Shown: positions 24,999 to 34,465 of the stretch, one piece after another
Numbering within the stretch: position 1 is the stretch's first letter
How the letters are laid out: every line of letters begins with the position of its first letter
NCBI GenBank assembly: GCA_900120395.1
Contig: LT635552.1
Span: forward strand, 1-64,000
Direction: 5' to 3'
Length of the DNA stretch: 64,000 bases
Origin: Porphyromonadaceae bacterium FC4
GTDB taxonomy: Bacteria > Bacteroidota > Bacteroidia > Bacteroidales > Porphyromonadaceae
Made by a program: the position numbers and the translations under genes
The notes under the pieces: generated by a model
Seen by the model: the letters and a program-made list of their open reading frames with translations, nothing else
Database searches by the model: none
Told to the model about the DNA's origin: nothing

Positions 24999-25531
24999 TC
25001 TCAGGCAAGTACGGCAAGCGCCGGTTCCAGGTACCCACCACCTTTAGGGCACGTCCCACCACGGACCTTGCCAAGGAGGCGCTATTCAACATCCTCAACA
25101 ACCGCACCGAGTGGAGCACTTGCCGCTGTCTGGATCTCTTTGCCGGGACCGGCAGCATAGGCTTTGAGATGCTCTCCCAAGGGGCACAAAAAGTTTGGGC
25201 GATCGAGAAGGACCACAAGCACGCAGCGTTCATCAAGAAGGTAGCCCGAGAGCTCGGCGACCCCGCATATGCCGTCACACAGATGGATGTCCTCAAGTGG
25301 CTCAAGGCATCAGAGCACTCTGAGCAGTACGACCTCATATTTGCAGATCCGCCATACGACATGGCGGAGCTCAAGGATCTACCCGGCTACATACTGGAGT
25401 CCGATCTCTTGGCAGAGGATGGCCTACTCATTGTAGAGCACCCCAAGACCATTGACTTCAGCAACGAAGCCGGTTTCACAGAACTACGTCGGTATGGCGC
25501 AGTTCACTTTTCATTTTTTTCAAACCAATAA
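24989..25531 (+). CDS. rsmD: 16S rRNA (guanine966-N2)-methyltransferase RsmD
   Basis: RsmD methylates G966 of 16S rRNA during 30S assembly, using S-adenosylmethionine. The 180-residue protein starts MRIISGKYGKRRFQVP, as the family does. It has RPTTDLAKEALFNIL (about 22-36), the SAM-binding LDLFAGTGSIGFEML (48-62) and the catalytic DPPYD (120-124). Its length is normal. Translation is coupled to DUF3822 by a ten-base overlap. Confidence 0.95.
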   Translation: MRIISGKYGKRRFQVPTTFRARPTTDLAKEALFNILNNRTEWSTCRCLDLFAGTGSIGFEMLSQGAQKVWAIEKDHKHAAFIKKVARELGDPAYAVTQMDVLKWLKASEHSEQYDLIFADPPYDMAELKDLPGYILESDLLAEDGLLIVEHPKTIDFSNEAGFTELRRYGAVHFSFFSNQ

Positions 25532-25544
25532 AAGAAAACTAATT

Positions 25545-25793
25545 ATGGGACTTATCGGATCTCTAATCATCGGACTGATAGCCGGACTCATCGCCTCAGC
25601 GATCATGCCCGGTGGAGCTAGTGGACTCATCTGGAACACCATCCTGGGACTAGTAGGAGGTGTCGTAGGAGGATGGACGTTCGGCCTCCTTGGACTTTCA
25701 GCAAACGGAGGAATCTGGGGACAGCTCGTCGTAGCAGTCGTCGGTGCCGTCATCCTTATTGCCATCTACAACGCTATCGCTAAGCGTAAGTAA
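25545..25793 (+). CDS. GlsB/YeaQ/YmgE-family small membrane protein
   Basis: This 82-residue protein is almost entirely hydrophobic, with three membrane segments and the family pattern GLIAGLIASAIMPGG near the start and WNTILGLVGGVVGGW in the middle. YeaQ/GlsB proteins are linked to stress responses but have no known biochemical activity. ATG 25545 is chosen; an in-frame ATG at 25452 lies inside rsmD and adds residues unlike the family. It sits 13 bases after rsmD. Confidence 0.85.
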   Translation: MGLIGSLIIGLIAGLIASAIMPGGASGLIWNTILGLVGGVVGGWTFGLLGLSANGGIWGQLVVAVVGAVILIAIYNAIAKRK

Positions 25794-25830
25794 ATGGGCG
25801 CCAGCCGGCACTCGCCCGGCTGACCGATAG

Positions 25831-25874
25831 AAAAGAGTGTGCCTCGGGACTCCTGTCTCGGGGCACACTCTTTT
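25831..25874 (+). terminator. Terminator after the GlsB-like gene
   Basis: AAAAGAGTGTGCC (25831-25843) pairs exactly with GGCACACTCTTTT (25862-25874) and is followed by more T residues. The loop contains a second small helix. A separate AGCCGG/CCGGCT hairpin lies just upstream (25802-25821). Confidence 0.88.
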
Positions 25875-25934
25875 TCTATATACCTCTGATAAACAACCAG
25901 ATATACTATCCGAAAAGCTTAGGTGCCTGGGCGC

Positions 25935-26025
25935 AAAAAGTTTCCTACTGGAAACCCTTCGCTTCTATCCGTCAAATCGTTTTCTTTCCTACTGGAAACA
26001 TTTCCCTTCTATCCGTCAAATTTTT
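25935..26025 (+). repeat. Dispersed MITE-like element, copy 4
   Basis: Both half-units have intact TTTCCtactGGAAAC dyads and CTATCCGTCAAAT ends. The termini GCGCAAAAA (from 25931) and TTTTTGCGC (to 26029) form a perfect nine-base inverted repeat. GC-palindrome block 1 follows directly. Confidence 0.92.
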
Positions 26026-26039
26026 GCGCTCCTCCGATC

Positions 26040-26703
26040 CGCTCCTATGGCGACCCCTGCGGGGTCGTTTTGGGGTTGGGTGGTCCGCCCTTTTCCCAGG
26101 GTCTTCGGTGCTGCGCACCTCTACCTCCGGGCTATGAAAAAACGACCTCTCCGGGGTCGTACATCAATAGCCCAGGGTCAGAGCGACGATAGGAGCGAAT
26201 GACCCTGGGAATACGGTCCTTCTCAAAAAAAACGACTCCGACGAACGTTGGAGTCGTACCATCAGATGACGCGGTGCGACCCCGACGTGCGTCGGGGTCG
26301 GAGAGCAATTGCGGAATCATTTACCCCGGGTCAGACGCTCCTACGGAGCTCTGACCAGGGGCTAGGTTGTTCGACCCCCGCCAGGGGTCGCCATAGGGTC
26401 GGGGAATTTGGCGACCCCTAGCGGGGTCGGAAGGTGGGGCTTCGGTCCTGTTTCCCCGGGGTCTTCGATGCTCCGCACCTCGACACCCGGGCTACGAAAA
26501 AACGACCCCTACGGGGTCGGCAGACCCCACCCTGCAGGGGTGCCAATTTAGAAAAAAGAAGGGAGAGGCGATTGATCGGCAGCACCCCGCAGGGGTGCCT
26601 CCTTCATAGCCCGGTGGTCGAGGAGGGGCGAAGCCCCGACGATGACCCCGGGGATGGCGATAGCTCCCATTAATCAACGACCCCGAAAGGGGTCGCCATA
26701 GGA
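26040..26703. repeat. GC-rich palindrome block 1 (REP/BIME-like)
   Basis: No gene is supported in this 660-base stretch. It is packed with palindromes of two kinds. Short ones read GACCCC(n)GGGGTC or GCACCCC(n)GGGGTGC. Longer modules have outer arms ATAGCCCGG...GGTC and GAtGACCCCGGG, closing over variable inner stems, at 26093-26136 (reverse), 26167-26212 (forward), 26322-26364, 26451-26498 (reverse) and 26604-26654 (forward). It separates the GlsB-like gene from the convergent tilS. Confidence 0.85.
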
Positions 26704-27975
26704 TCAAACCGTTTGGCGGGGGCGGAGGAGGGCACCGAGGGGGCTTTTGGCGGGGGCGAAGTCTAGGTGCCAGTCACTCTCTCCTTTTTTGACGCGGGCT
26801 TCCTCTGCCACACGAAAGGGGAGGACGGCGAGTATCGTACCATCCGAAGCTACCAGCACGGGGCAGTAGGGACGGTAGAAGGGCGGGATGCCCTGCTCCT
26901 TGAGGTACTCAAAGACGTTTTTGTGCTTTCCTTTCATGCCTAGGGGACCAAACTGATCCTCTGCTCTCGCACTGCGGAGGATCAGGCTCTCCGGTGTATA
27001 CCTATCTGCTATGCGGATCGCTCCACTCGTCCCGACCCTCAGCCGCCCCACCCCGGGCAGGGTGGTATCTGCCTCAAGCGGTCGCTCGTACAGTTGCTGC
27101 GGCTGGCACATGTAGGCTCGTCTCCTGAAGCGCTCGATCATGAACTGTCCCTGAAAGCGCGCTCCACTCTCACCTGGCGTGGAGATAAGCTGGTCGACCT
27201 GGCGCCTAGAGAAACCATGAGGTCTGAGGAGTCGGTAGAGATAGAGTCCGGCATGAGGAGGCAGATCGGCAAGGGAGATACTGTGGGTCTCTTCGTCCAG
27301 ATAGCTCTCTCGGAAGCGGTTCACCGCCTCAGCAATGACCGCCTGCTCCTCCACATAGATACCTCGACTGTAGAGCAAGCTTTTGCAAAAAGCGGGGTTG
27401 AGCTTTTCGAATGCCGGGATCAGCTCGTGGCGAATACTGTTGCGCTTGATATGGGTATCTCTATTGGTGGAGTCCTCGACATGGGGTAAGCGCCTTTTGC
27501 GCATGTAGTCCATGATCTCACTTTTGCGCATGCCCAACAAGGGTCGCCAGATATGCCCCTGCTGCTCCTGCATACCTACGAGCCCCTCGCCACCTGTGCC
27601 TCGAGATAGGTTGAGCAGGATGGTCTCCACCTGGTCATCGGCGTGGTGAGCTACGGCAATACGCTCGGCGTGGTACTGCTCCCTCAGCTGCTCGAACCAG
27701 CGGTAGCGGATCTCTCGTGCCGCCATCTCTATCGATAGGTGCTCGCGGTCGGCGTAGCGGATGGTGTCCTGATGGTGCACCTCCAGCGGTACTCCGGGGT
27801 ATCGCTCGGTGACCAACTGCCGTACGAAAGCTTCGTCGTGGTCACTCTCGTCTCCTCGCAGGTGAAAGTTGACGTGCGCTGCAATGACTCGGTAGTCCTT
27901 GTCACGGTACAGCATGTCCAGCAGTGCGACAGAGTCGGCACCACCACTCAAGCCGAGGATTACTTTTACGCTCAT
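26704..27975 (-). CDS. tilS: tRNA(Ile)-lysidine synthetase TilS
   Basis: TilS converts C34 of the CAU-anticodon isoleucine tRNA to lysidine, using lysine and ATP. The 423-residue protein has the PP-loop SGGADS (10-15) at the start, AAHVNFHLRGDESDHDEAFV nearby and the AHHADDQVETILLNLSRGTGG segment in two parts (about 111-131). The C-terminal TilS domain follows (FGPLGMKGKHKNVFEYL, then VAEEARV). It is essential for decoding AUA. Its 3' end touches palindrome block 1. Confidence 0.95.
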   Translation of the reverse strand: MSVKVILGLSGGADSVALLDMLYRDKDYRVIAAHVNFHLRGDESDHDEAFVRQLVTERYPGVPLEVHHQDTIRYADREHLSIEMAAREIRYRWFEQLREQYHAERIAVAHHADDQVETILLNLSRGTGGEGLVGMQEQQGHIWRPLLGMRKSEIMDYMRKRRLPHVEDSTNRDTHIKRNSIRHELIPAFEKLNPAFCKSLLYSRGIYVEEQAVIAEAVNRFRESYLDEETHSISLADLPPHAGLYLYRLLRPHGFSRRQVDQLISTPGESGARFQGQFMIERFRRRAYMCQPQQLYERPLEADTTLPGVGRLRVGTSGAIRIADRYTPESLILRSARAEDQFGPLGMKGKHKNVFEYLKEQGIPPFYRPYCPVLVASDGTILAVLPFRVAEEARVKKGESDWHLDFAPAKSPLGALLRPRQTV

Positions 27976-28020
27976 AAGTTTGGGATCCGGTTTCTTTGGT
28001 GCAACATTTTCTTATACAAA

Positions 28021-28069
28021 ACAAAGGCGACGGAATACTGCCGGGAGCAGCAATTCCGTCGCCTTTTGT
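28021..28069 (-). terminator. Terminator after the zinc-ribbon gene
   Basis: AAAGGCGACGGAAT and ATTCCGTCGCCTTT form a long stem around a loop of about 16 bases. On the minus strand it is followed by TTTGTTTTGTAT, so it ends the pepD-to-zinc-ribbon transcription unit. It can also work on the plus strand. Confidence 0.8.
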
Positions 28070-28157
28070 CTTCACGGTGCGATGACATGTGACCGCCTCA
28101 GTCCTGCCTCATAGGGGTGAGGTGAACCATGAGCGGCAAAGTGTTCGTCGCTCCTGC

Positions 28158-28940
28158 TTATTGCTCTTTTGCCTCCCGGTGTACTTCTTCGGCAAGCTCG
28201 GGGTCGACCAGCACTCTGCCACAGTACTCGCAGACGATGATCTTTTTGTGCGCACTGACATCGAGCATCCTTTGAGGCGGTATCTTATTGAAGCATCCCA
28301 TGCAGGCATCGCGGTCGATGGAGACGACAGCCAGTCCGTTTCGAGAGCTCTTGCGTGTCCTGTTGAAAGCGGTCAGAAGCCGTTCATCAATGACGGACTC
28401 CAGCTCACGAGCCTCCATACGCAGGCGCTCCTCGTCTTGCTTCGTGTCGGCTATGATCTGGTCCAGCTCTTCTCTCTTGAGGTCGAGGTCCTTTTGGCGT
28501 CCCTCGGTCTCCTCAGCGAGAATTTTCATTTCCTCCTGGATCGCTGCTATGCGCTCCTTGTTGGTCGCTGTGTTCTTTTCATACCCTTCCACCTGCAGGT
28601 GCTGAAACTCCACCTCCTTGGTCAGGAGATCGTACTCGCGGTTGTTTCGTACGGTGTTGAGCTGCTCCGTGAATCTCTCTATCGCCTCTGTAGCGATACG
28701 GATATCCTCGGTGTTTTGCTTGTTTTTGTCCTGAAGGCGCTTGATCTCCTCCTCGTACTTGGCATAGCGGGTGTGTCTGCCTTCCAGCTCATCCTCCAGC
28801 TCTTGTACTTCGATGGGGAGCTCGCCACGGATGGTACGGATACGATCGATCTGGCTCGCCACAGTCTGAAGCTTGTAGAGTGCTTTGAGTCGTTCTTCTA
28901 TCGTTACCTCTTTGGGGGTCTCTTCTTTTTTCTTAGCCAT
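28158..28940 (-). CDS. Coiled-coil protein with C4 zinc ribbon
   Basis: This 260-residue protein is a long coiled coil (about 15-205, rich in E, K, R and L heptads) ending in a zinc ribbon with CMGC (213-216) and CEYC (237-240). The family (zf-RING_7/CT398-like) is widespread and usually lies beside the Nif3-like gene, as here with a three-base gap. Its role is unknown; structural studies of relatives suggest nucleic-acid or protein contacts through the coil. The charged start MAKKKEETPKEV suggests a cytoplasmic protein. Confidence 0.85.
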   Translation of the reverse strand: MAKKKEETPKEVTIEERLKALYKLQTVASQIDRIRTIRGELPIEVQELEDELEGRHTRYAKYEEEIKRLQDKNKQNTEDIRIATEAIERFTEQLNTVRNNREYDLLTKEVEFQHLQVEGYEKNTATNKERIAAIQEEMKILAEETEGRQKDLDLKREELDQIIADTKQDEERLRMEARELESVIDERLLTAFNRTRKSSRNGLAVVSIDRDACMGCFNKIPPQRMLDVSAHKKIIVCEYCGRVLVDPELAEEVHREAKEQ

Positions 28941-28943
28941 ATG

Positions 28944-30041
28944 TCACTTGACGTAATGAATGGGGTTTTCACAGGACGAAGCCCGGTGAATGGCAAAGAT
29001 ACCTTTTTTTTGCGACAATAGGTCGTAAATGAGTCGCACAGAGAGCTCTTCGCTCTCGTAGTGTCCGATGGTCATCAGGGTGACCAGATCGCGGGCATCC
29101 CAGTAGTCGTTGTACTTCGCCTCACCGGTGATGAAAAGATCCGCTCCCTGACGGGCTGCTTCCTTCATGAGGAATGCTCCTGACCCTCCGCAGAAGGCTA
29201 TTTTCCGGACCGGATCGCGGAGGACTTTGCTGTGCGCAATGCTGCGGATCGGCTGCCAGGACCTCATTCGATCGGTAAGCTCCGAGATGGAGAGGGGCTC
29301 CTCCAGACGACCAATGATGCCGGCACCGGTGCGTGGGTCGTGGTACTGGAGGGGGTAGATGTCCACTGCCGGCTCTTCGTAGGGGTGGGTGCCGGCGATC
29401 AGCGACTGCGCAGTGCTGAGCTGGTCCCTCCGGAGCAGGATGGAGACCATCTCCTCTCGCTCTTGGTGCCACTCGCCGGCGGCGCCCACATAGGGATGTG
29501 CCCCGTCGCCGGGAGCAAACCGCCCCACCCCTTCGGTGCTAAAGGAGCAACCGCTGTAGTCGCCCTGTGTGCCCAAGCCGGCGTCCCTAAAGGCAACACG
29601 CAGGCGATCCGCCTCTGCTGTCGGGACGTAGGTAGTGAGCTTGTAGTGGTAGTCACTGACGGGGGATAGTACCCGGCAGTCCTGCAGACCCATCCGGTGA
29701 GCCCAGTAGTGGTTGAGCCCGATGGGGGAGTTGTCTAGGTTGGTATGCGCGGCATAGAGGACTATGTCGTGCTTGAGGGCATAGGCTACACACCGCTCTA
29801 CATAGCTGCGGGGCGTGATCTTCTTGAGCGCATGAAAGAGGATCGGATGGTGGGTGAAGACGAGGTTGGCTCCCAGCTCGCGTGCTTCCCGAAGGGCCGC
29901 CTCCGAGACATCCACTGCCACAAGCACTCCGGTGAGCTCTTGCCCGGTATCTCCTACCTGCAGACCGGTGTTGTCGAACCCATCCTGCAGCAGGGGAGGT
30001 ACTTTTGACTCAAAGAAATGGATCAGTTCGCTAATCTTCAT
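28944..30041 (-). CDS. Nif3-like dinuclear metal centre protein
   Basis: This 365-residue protein has the Nif3/YbgI metal-binding motifs: VFTHHPILFHALKKI, AAHTNLDNSPIGLNHYWA and the C-terminal IGHYESEELSVRLIYD. A PII-like insert lies in the middle. Family members bind two metal ions; a firm biochemical role has not been established. I chose ATG 30041 (MKISELIHFFESKVPP), which gives the normal N-terminus and a 13-base gap. ATG 30083 would overlap the tricorn-like gene by 29 bases and adds 14 unusual residues. Confidence 0.88.
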   Translation of the reverse strand: MKISELIHFFESKVPPLLQDGFDNTGLQVGDTGQELTGVLVAVDVSEAALREARELGANLVFTHHPILFHALKKITPRSYVERCVAYALKHDIVLYAAHTNLDNSPIGLNHYWAHRMGLQDCRVLSPVSDYHYKLTTYVPTAEADRLRVAFRDAGLGTQGDYSGCSFSTEGVGRFAPGDGAHPYVGAAGEWHQEREEMVSILLRRDQLSTAQSLIAGTHPYEEPAVDIYPLQYHDPRTGAGIIGRLEEPLSISELTDRMRSWQPIRSIAHSKVLRDPVRKIAFCGGSGAFLMKEAARQGADLFITGEAKYNDYWDARDLVTLMTIGHYESEELSVRLIYDLLSQKKGIFAIHRASSCENPIHYVK

Positions 30042-30054
30042 GGTCGGTGCGGGG

Positions 30055-33000
30055 TTAGTTATTGATTTGTTTGAGAAGCTCATCCACGGCGCTTTTGAGC
30101 TGTGCGTCGTAGTTTTGGAGGTTTTGTATCGGGGTATTGTAGACGACGATGTCCGGCTGAAGATCGGTATTCTCCAGAGCTTTGCCCTTCATGTCCTTGA
30201 CGGTCACCTGCGGAATCCCAAAGACAAGCGAGGGATCGACCTGGGTCTCCCACCAGACAGCGGTCATGGTACCTGCCACCGGGGTACCGACGAGCTTACC
30301 GATGCCGAGCTCCTTGTAGGTCCAGGGGCTACCGTGTGCATCGGAGTAGTTGCCCTCGGAGACCAGCATGACCGACGGCTTGTGCCACTGCATGAACGGC
30401 TCGCTGCCAATGTACTGCCCCCGTGGCACAAATCGAGCATACTCTCGACCACTGAGCAGGATCGCCAAGTCGTTGTGAAGCCAGCCGCCGCCATTGAAGC
30501 GGGTATCGACCACTACCGCTTCACAATTGCGGTACTTGCCCAGCAGGTCCTGGAAGACCTGTCGGTAGGAGTCGGAGTCCATGCCTTTCACATGCACGTA
30601 GCCGACCTTTCCACCACTCCACTCCCGAACCATCTCGGCACGCTGAGCGATCCAACGCTTGTAGAGAAGCTCGCTCTCCCCTCCGATGGAGATGGTCTTG
30701 ACCGACTCCTCTACGATACGACCGTCCGTATCTCTCATCGTGAGACGCACCCGCTCATTGGCGTGACCATTGAGGTAATACTCTATCGGCTTGTCCTCGC
30801 TTATCTCTTTTTCATTGATCTTGAGGATCACCACGCCGGGCTTGGCGATGCTCTTGGCACGATCCATTGGTCCGGTGAGCATGACCTCCTGGATGCGCAC
30901 TCCGGGGCCGCTGTAGGTCTCGTCATAGAACAGTCCCAGGCTACCGGTGGCACGCTGAGCAGACTTCCTGTACCGAGCTCCGGTGTGGGAGGCGTTTAGC
31001 TCACCCAGTAGCTCGCTGAGCATGTCGGCAAAGTCGTTGTTGTTCGAGATGTGAGGTAGAAACGCAGCATACTTCTCGGCGTAGCCGTTCCAGTCCACGC
31101 CGTGGAGGTTCTCGTCGTAAAACTTATTAGCGACCTGCTTCACGACATGATCGAAGATATAAGCTCGCTCCTCCGGTCGGTTGTTCTCGACCTCGGCGGC
31201 AAAAGTGATCGGGGTGACGGACTTACCCTTTATCTTCTTGGCTCCATTGTAGCTCAGGAGATAGAGCGTACCGTCATCCTTGCCCAGCTTGAGCGACCCC
31301 ATCCCGGTATTGGGCACAAGCAACTCGGTATCTCCCTTGACCAGATCAAAGGCGTACAGGTTGGTCACGCCATCAAACATAGCCAGATAATACAGCGTCT
31401 CTCCTTTCTTATCCATCACGAAACCGCCCTGCGATCCGGTGGTACGCGTCACCGGGACCGTGCGGTACTTACGGTTCTTCAGTTCGAAAGAGAGGGGCTC
31501 TACCGGACTCTTCTCGTCGTCGTCCGACTTCTTCTCCGCTTTCTTCTTGCCTTCATCCTCCTGCTTACCCTCTTGGTCGCTGAGCAAGACCTCACGCTCT
31601 TCCTTGTTCAGGAGGAAAGTATCGTACGCATCCTGGTCTAAAAACATCAAGAAGATATCGTCCTCCGAGCCCCAGCTGCCATGACTGCGGAAGCCGCGAC
31701 GGTCCGAGTAAAAGCCGACCGCCTTGCCTTCCATCACGAAGTACGCTCCCGTATCTGAGTAGCCACTCTCCGTGAGGTTGATGATCTCCCCCGATCCATC
31801 CGCCTTGATCAGAGCGACGTCGAGGTTATTCCACCCACCGATACCCAGGTAGTTGGATAGGAGCCAGCGCGAGTCCGGGCTCCATGAGAAGTGCTGGTCA
31901 CCATCCGAGTAAGAGTAGTTGAAGCGCTTGTTCATCACCTCATACTCCGTACCCTTTTCCAGATCGAGCACATAGATTGCGGAGCGGTCTCTCAGGAAAG
32001 CGATCTTCTTACCATCCGGACTAAATACCGGCTGCTGCGACGGGGTGTCGGCGTTGGTCAGCTGCCGCTCCTTGAGCTCAGAGGCGTAGGTGAAGAGCTT
32101 TTCATCCTTACGGACCAGCTCGGTCATGAAGAGGTTCCACTGACCGTCTCGCTCAGCAGCATAGACCAGTCGGCGTCCGTCCGGCGAAAAGGAGACATCC
32201 CGCTCTTGAGCCGCGGTGTTGGTGATACGGCGCGTCGTATCGTACTCGATGCTCGTCACAAAGACCTCACCACGCACCACAAAGGCCATCTCCTTCTCAT
32301 TCGGGGAAATATCTGCCGAGCTAAATCCACTCCGATAGGTCCGGTACTCCACCGGATCAGCGTTGTAGTCCGCCAAGATCTCTACCGGCACACGTTGCGG
32401 GGTACCGTTATAGGGCAGGTAGTAGATCTGTCCATTCCACGAAAAGGCAGCATTGCCCTTCCGGTCGACACTCAGGTAGCGCACCGGGTGGTCGGTGAAG
32501 TGGGTAATCTGCTGAGTCGCACCTCCCTCTACCGAAGCCTTATAGATATTAAACGTCCCATCCTGTTCGCTGGTGTACAAAAAGGCAGACTGTCCCGGGA
32601 GCCAGACGGCGTTGCGGTCCTCTCCTTTGAAGTTTGTGACCTTTTGGTACGTCCCTGCGCCTTCTCCCGGAGCCCACATCCAGACATCCCGAGCGATGGG
32701 GGAGGTGTGGTGCTTCCGAAATTGGTCCTCATACCCCTTGATATCCGTATAGAGTATCCGTCCATCCTCACCTATCGATGGCTCCAGCATGGTGGTTGCC
32801 GAAAACATCCTCGGTCGTCCCCCTTCGAGCGACTGCACGTACAGTTGCTCGAACGTCGAGTAGGGGAAAAGTCCCATCCTCACATCGGGTCTGATGTCCG
32901 CACTGTAGACGATATGCTTGTCGTCATAAAAAGCCACCGGCACCTGGTTCTTGCTGTTGACGTAGCTGATGCGTCGTGCGCTGCCACCCTCACGACCGGT

Positions 33001-33291
33001 GATGTAGACATTGAAGTTATGCCCGTCGCGATCCGATGCAAAAGCGATCTTCGAGCCATCCGGACTCCAGACAGGTGCTTTCTCGTACGCTCTGTTGGAG
33101 GTAATCTGGGTCGCACGTCCGCCCGATACCGGTACTGTGTAGATATCCCCTCGGTACGAAAAGGCGATATCTCTACCATCCGGACTGATGGACGTATAGC
33201 GGAGCCACGATGGTTCTTCTTGTTGTTGCTGTGCAAGAGCCGTGGGGATCGTGCAGAGGACAAGAGCAATGAACTGGATGAAACGCTTCAT
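30055..33291 (-). CDS. Tricorn-like S41 peptidase, secreted
   Basis: This 1078-residue protein has a signal peptide (about 1-20, ALAQ) and a long region of WD/TolB-like propeller repeats (SPDGRDIAFSYRGD, WSPDGSKIAFASDRDG, FSPDGRRLVYAAERDG and others, about 25-720). A C-terminal part holds a PDZ domain (about 800-880) and the tail-specific-protease fold. The catalytic set of tricorn proteases is visible: His in LNASHTGAR (about 769) and the nucleophile Ser in GNYSDAHGS (about 981). It should degrade peptides in the periplasm. Bacteroidota commonly carry one such protein, and asaccharolytic relatives rely on peptide catabolism. Confidence 0.92.
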   Translation of the reverse strand: MKRFIQFIALVLCTIPTALAQQQQEEPSWLRYTSISPDGRDIAFSYRGDIYTVPVSGGRATQITSNRAYEKAPVWSPDGSKIAFASDRDGHNFNVYITGREGGSARRISYVNSKNQVPVAFYDDKHIVYSADIRPDVRMGLFPYSTFEQLYVQSLEGGRPRMFSATTMLEPSIGEDGRILYTDIKGYEDQFRKHHTSPIARDVWMWAPGEGAGTYQKVTNFKGEDRNAVWLPGQSAFLYTSEQDGTFNIYKASVEGGATQQITHFTDHPVRYLSVDRKGNAAFSWNGQIYYLPYNGTPQRVPVEILADYNADPVEYRTYRSGFSSADISPNEKEMAFVVRGEVFVTSIEYDTTRRITNTAAQERDVSFSPDGRRLVYAAERDGQWNLFMTELVRKDEKLFTYASELKERQLTNADTPSQQPVFSPDGKKIAFLRDRSAIYVLDLEKGTEYEVMNKRFNYSYSDGDQHFSWSPDSRWLLSNYLGIGGWNNLDVALIKADGSGEIINLTESGYSDTGAYFVMEGKAVGFYSDRRGFRSHGSWGSEDDIFLMFLDQDAYDTFLLNKEEREVLLSDQEGKQEDEGKKKAEKKSDDDEKSPVEPLSFELKNRKYRTVPVTRTTGSQGGFVMDKKGETLYYLAMFDGVTNLYAFDLVKGDTELLVPNTGMGSLKLGKDDGTLYLLSYNGAKKIKGKSVTPITFAAEVENNRPEERAYIFDHVVKQVANKFYDENLHGVDWNGYAEKYAAFLPHISNNNDFADMLSELLGELNASHTGARYRKSAQRATGSLGLFYDETYSGPGVRIQEVMLTGPMDRAKSIAKPGVVILKINEKEISEDKPIEYYLNGHANERVRLTMRDTDGRIVEESVKTISIGGESELLYKRWIAQRAEMVREWSGGKVGYVHVKGMDSDSYRQVFQDLLGKYRNCEAVVVDTRFNGGGWLHNDLAILLSGREYARFVPRGQYIGSEPFMQWHKPSVMLVSEGNYSDAHGSPWTYKELGIGKLVGTPVAGTMTAVWWETQVDPSLVFGIPQVTVKDMKGKALENTDLQPDIVVYNTPIQNLQNYDAQLKSAVDELLKQINN

Positions 33292-33316
33292 AAAATAACA
33301 AAGATAGGAGTATTGA

Positions 33317-34411
33317 TTAGTTGATGATTAAGTCTATATACACCGGGAAGTGATCAGAAAAGCCGGAGCCAGAGTAGCGGCTTCCCCTAAACGAGCGCCT
33401 AGGTCGCCTCCCCTGCCTCAGGTACTCGGGGCTAAAGACCCTCTGCTCCGGGGGATCGACGTAGAGCCCCGGCTGTTCGTTCAGCAGTGCTCCCGACACA
33501 ATGATCTGATCCGGCAGCCACTGTTCGTCTCCAAACACATGTGTTCCCTCGCCTCTCTCCTGGAGCGGTATGGCTAGGTTATAGAGCCGATCCGGTCTAT
33601 AGTCTCCCCCGGCATCCGACACGGCAAAGGTCTGCAGGGAGTCCTTGAGTGCCACATTCGTAGGCGTATCGTTGAAGTCACCCATTAGCAGGATTCTCGG
33701 GGTCTCCCGCTCCTCTATGATCGAGTCGAGTACCCTGTGGATCTTGGCACAGACCTCACCCCGCTTCACGGAGGTGGCACGCACCCCACCCCTTCGGCTG
33801 GGGAGATGCACCACCAGCACATCGAGCAGGACGCCGGTCTTTTTGCTCTCCAGCACCACCCACAGCGTACTACGACCGGTGCCCGACCGCTCCTCATGCG
33901 TACGCGGATCACGGCGCAGAGGATAGTAGAGCAGATCCCCGTAGTGCGGTATCTCATAGGCAGCCACCTGCCTAAAGTGCCGCGGATGCCAGAGGAGAGC
34001 GACATCCACCCCTCGGGGATCGGCACCACGACTCACCGCCATGCGGTAGTGCTGTCGACGCAGACTCTTGTGGCTGATTAGGTCTCGGACCACGGCTTGG
34101 TTTTCGACCTCGACCAGACCGATCAGGGCAGGATAGCCCCACCCTCCTTGATCCGCCAGCACACCGGCTGTCTGCTTGATCTTGCGGTAGTACTTATCCT
34201 CGGTCCACCGAAAGGCGCCCTCCTTCAAAAACGCCTCATCATCCGTCCCAGGATCATCTAGGGTGTCAAAGAGGTTCTCGACATTGTACGAGACGACACG
34301 GAGTCGCTCGCCTTGTCCATACAGCGGCTGAGTACCCATACAGAGGATAGCCAAGAAGAGCCACCGAAGGGGAAGTGACACCGTCGTCCCTCTCTGCTTC
34401 GGTGGCTCCAT
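33317..34411 (-). CDS. Endonuclease/exonuclease/phosphatase-family hydrolase, secreted
   Basis: This 364-residue protein has a signal peptide (ending near QPLYGQG, about 33) and the EEP fold. RVVSYNVENLFD contains the conserved Asn, IGLVEVENQ the metal-binding Glu, GDFNDTP the catalytic Asp-Asn, and FSDHFPVYIDL the final Asp-His pair. The family cleaves phosphodiesters or phosphomonoesters (nucleic acids, inositol phosphates, lipids). Export suggests scavenging or envelope work; the substrate is unknown. It lies 25 bases before the tricorn-like gene in the same unit. Confidence 0.86.
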   Translation of the reverse strand: MEPPKQRGTTVSLPLRWLFLAILCMGTQPLYGQGERLRVVSYNVENLFDTLDDPGTDDEAFLKEGAFRWTEDKYYRKIKQTAGVLADQGGWGYPALIGLVEVENQAVVRDLISHKSLRRQHYRMAVSRGADPRGVDVALLWHPRHFRQVAAYEIPHYGDLLYYPLRRDPRTHEERSGTGRSTLWVVLESKKTGVLLDVLVVHLPSRRGGVRATSVKRGEVCAKIHRVLDSIIEERETPRILLMGDFNDTPTNVALKDSLQTFAVSDAGGDYRPDRLYNLAIPLQERGEGTHVFGDEQWLPDQIIVSGALLNEQPGLYVDPPEQRVFSPEYLRQGRRPRRSFRGSRYSGSGFSDHFPVYIDLIIN

Positions 34412-34465
34412 GATGGTAGAGTCGTTTTCTTTATTTTCTCAAAAAGAGGCTCACAGCAGCACTGT

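Noticed and set aside
25837-26202. Open frames across the dispersed element and palindrome block 1
   Set aside because: The same peptide fragments recur wherever the repeat occurs, in several frames. They are products of repeated DNA, not genes.
31891-33324. Plus-strand open frame of 477 codons
   Set aside because: It lies fully antisense to the tricorn-like protease gene, which has a signal peptide, repeat motifs and catalytic residues. The opposite frame is a codon-usage shadow without recognisable motifs.
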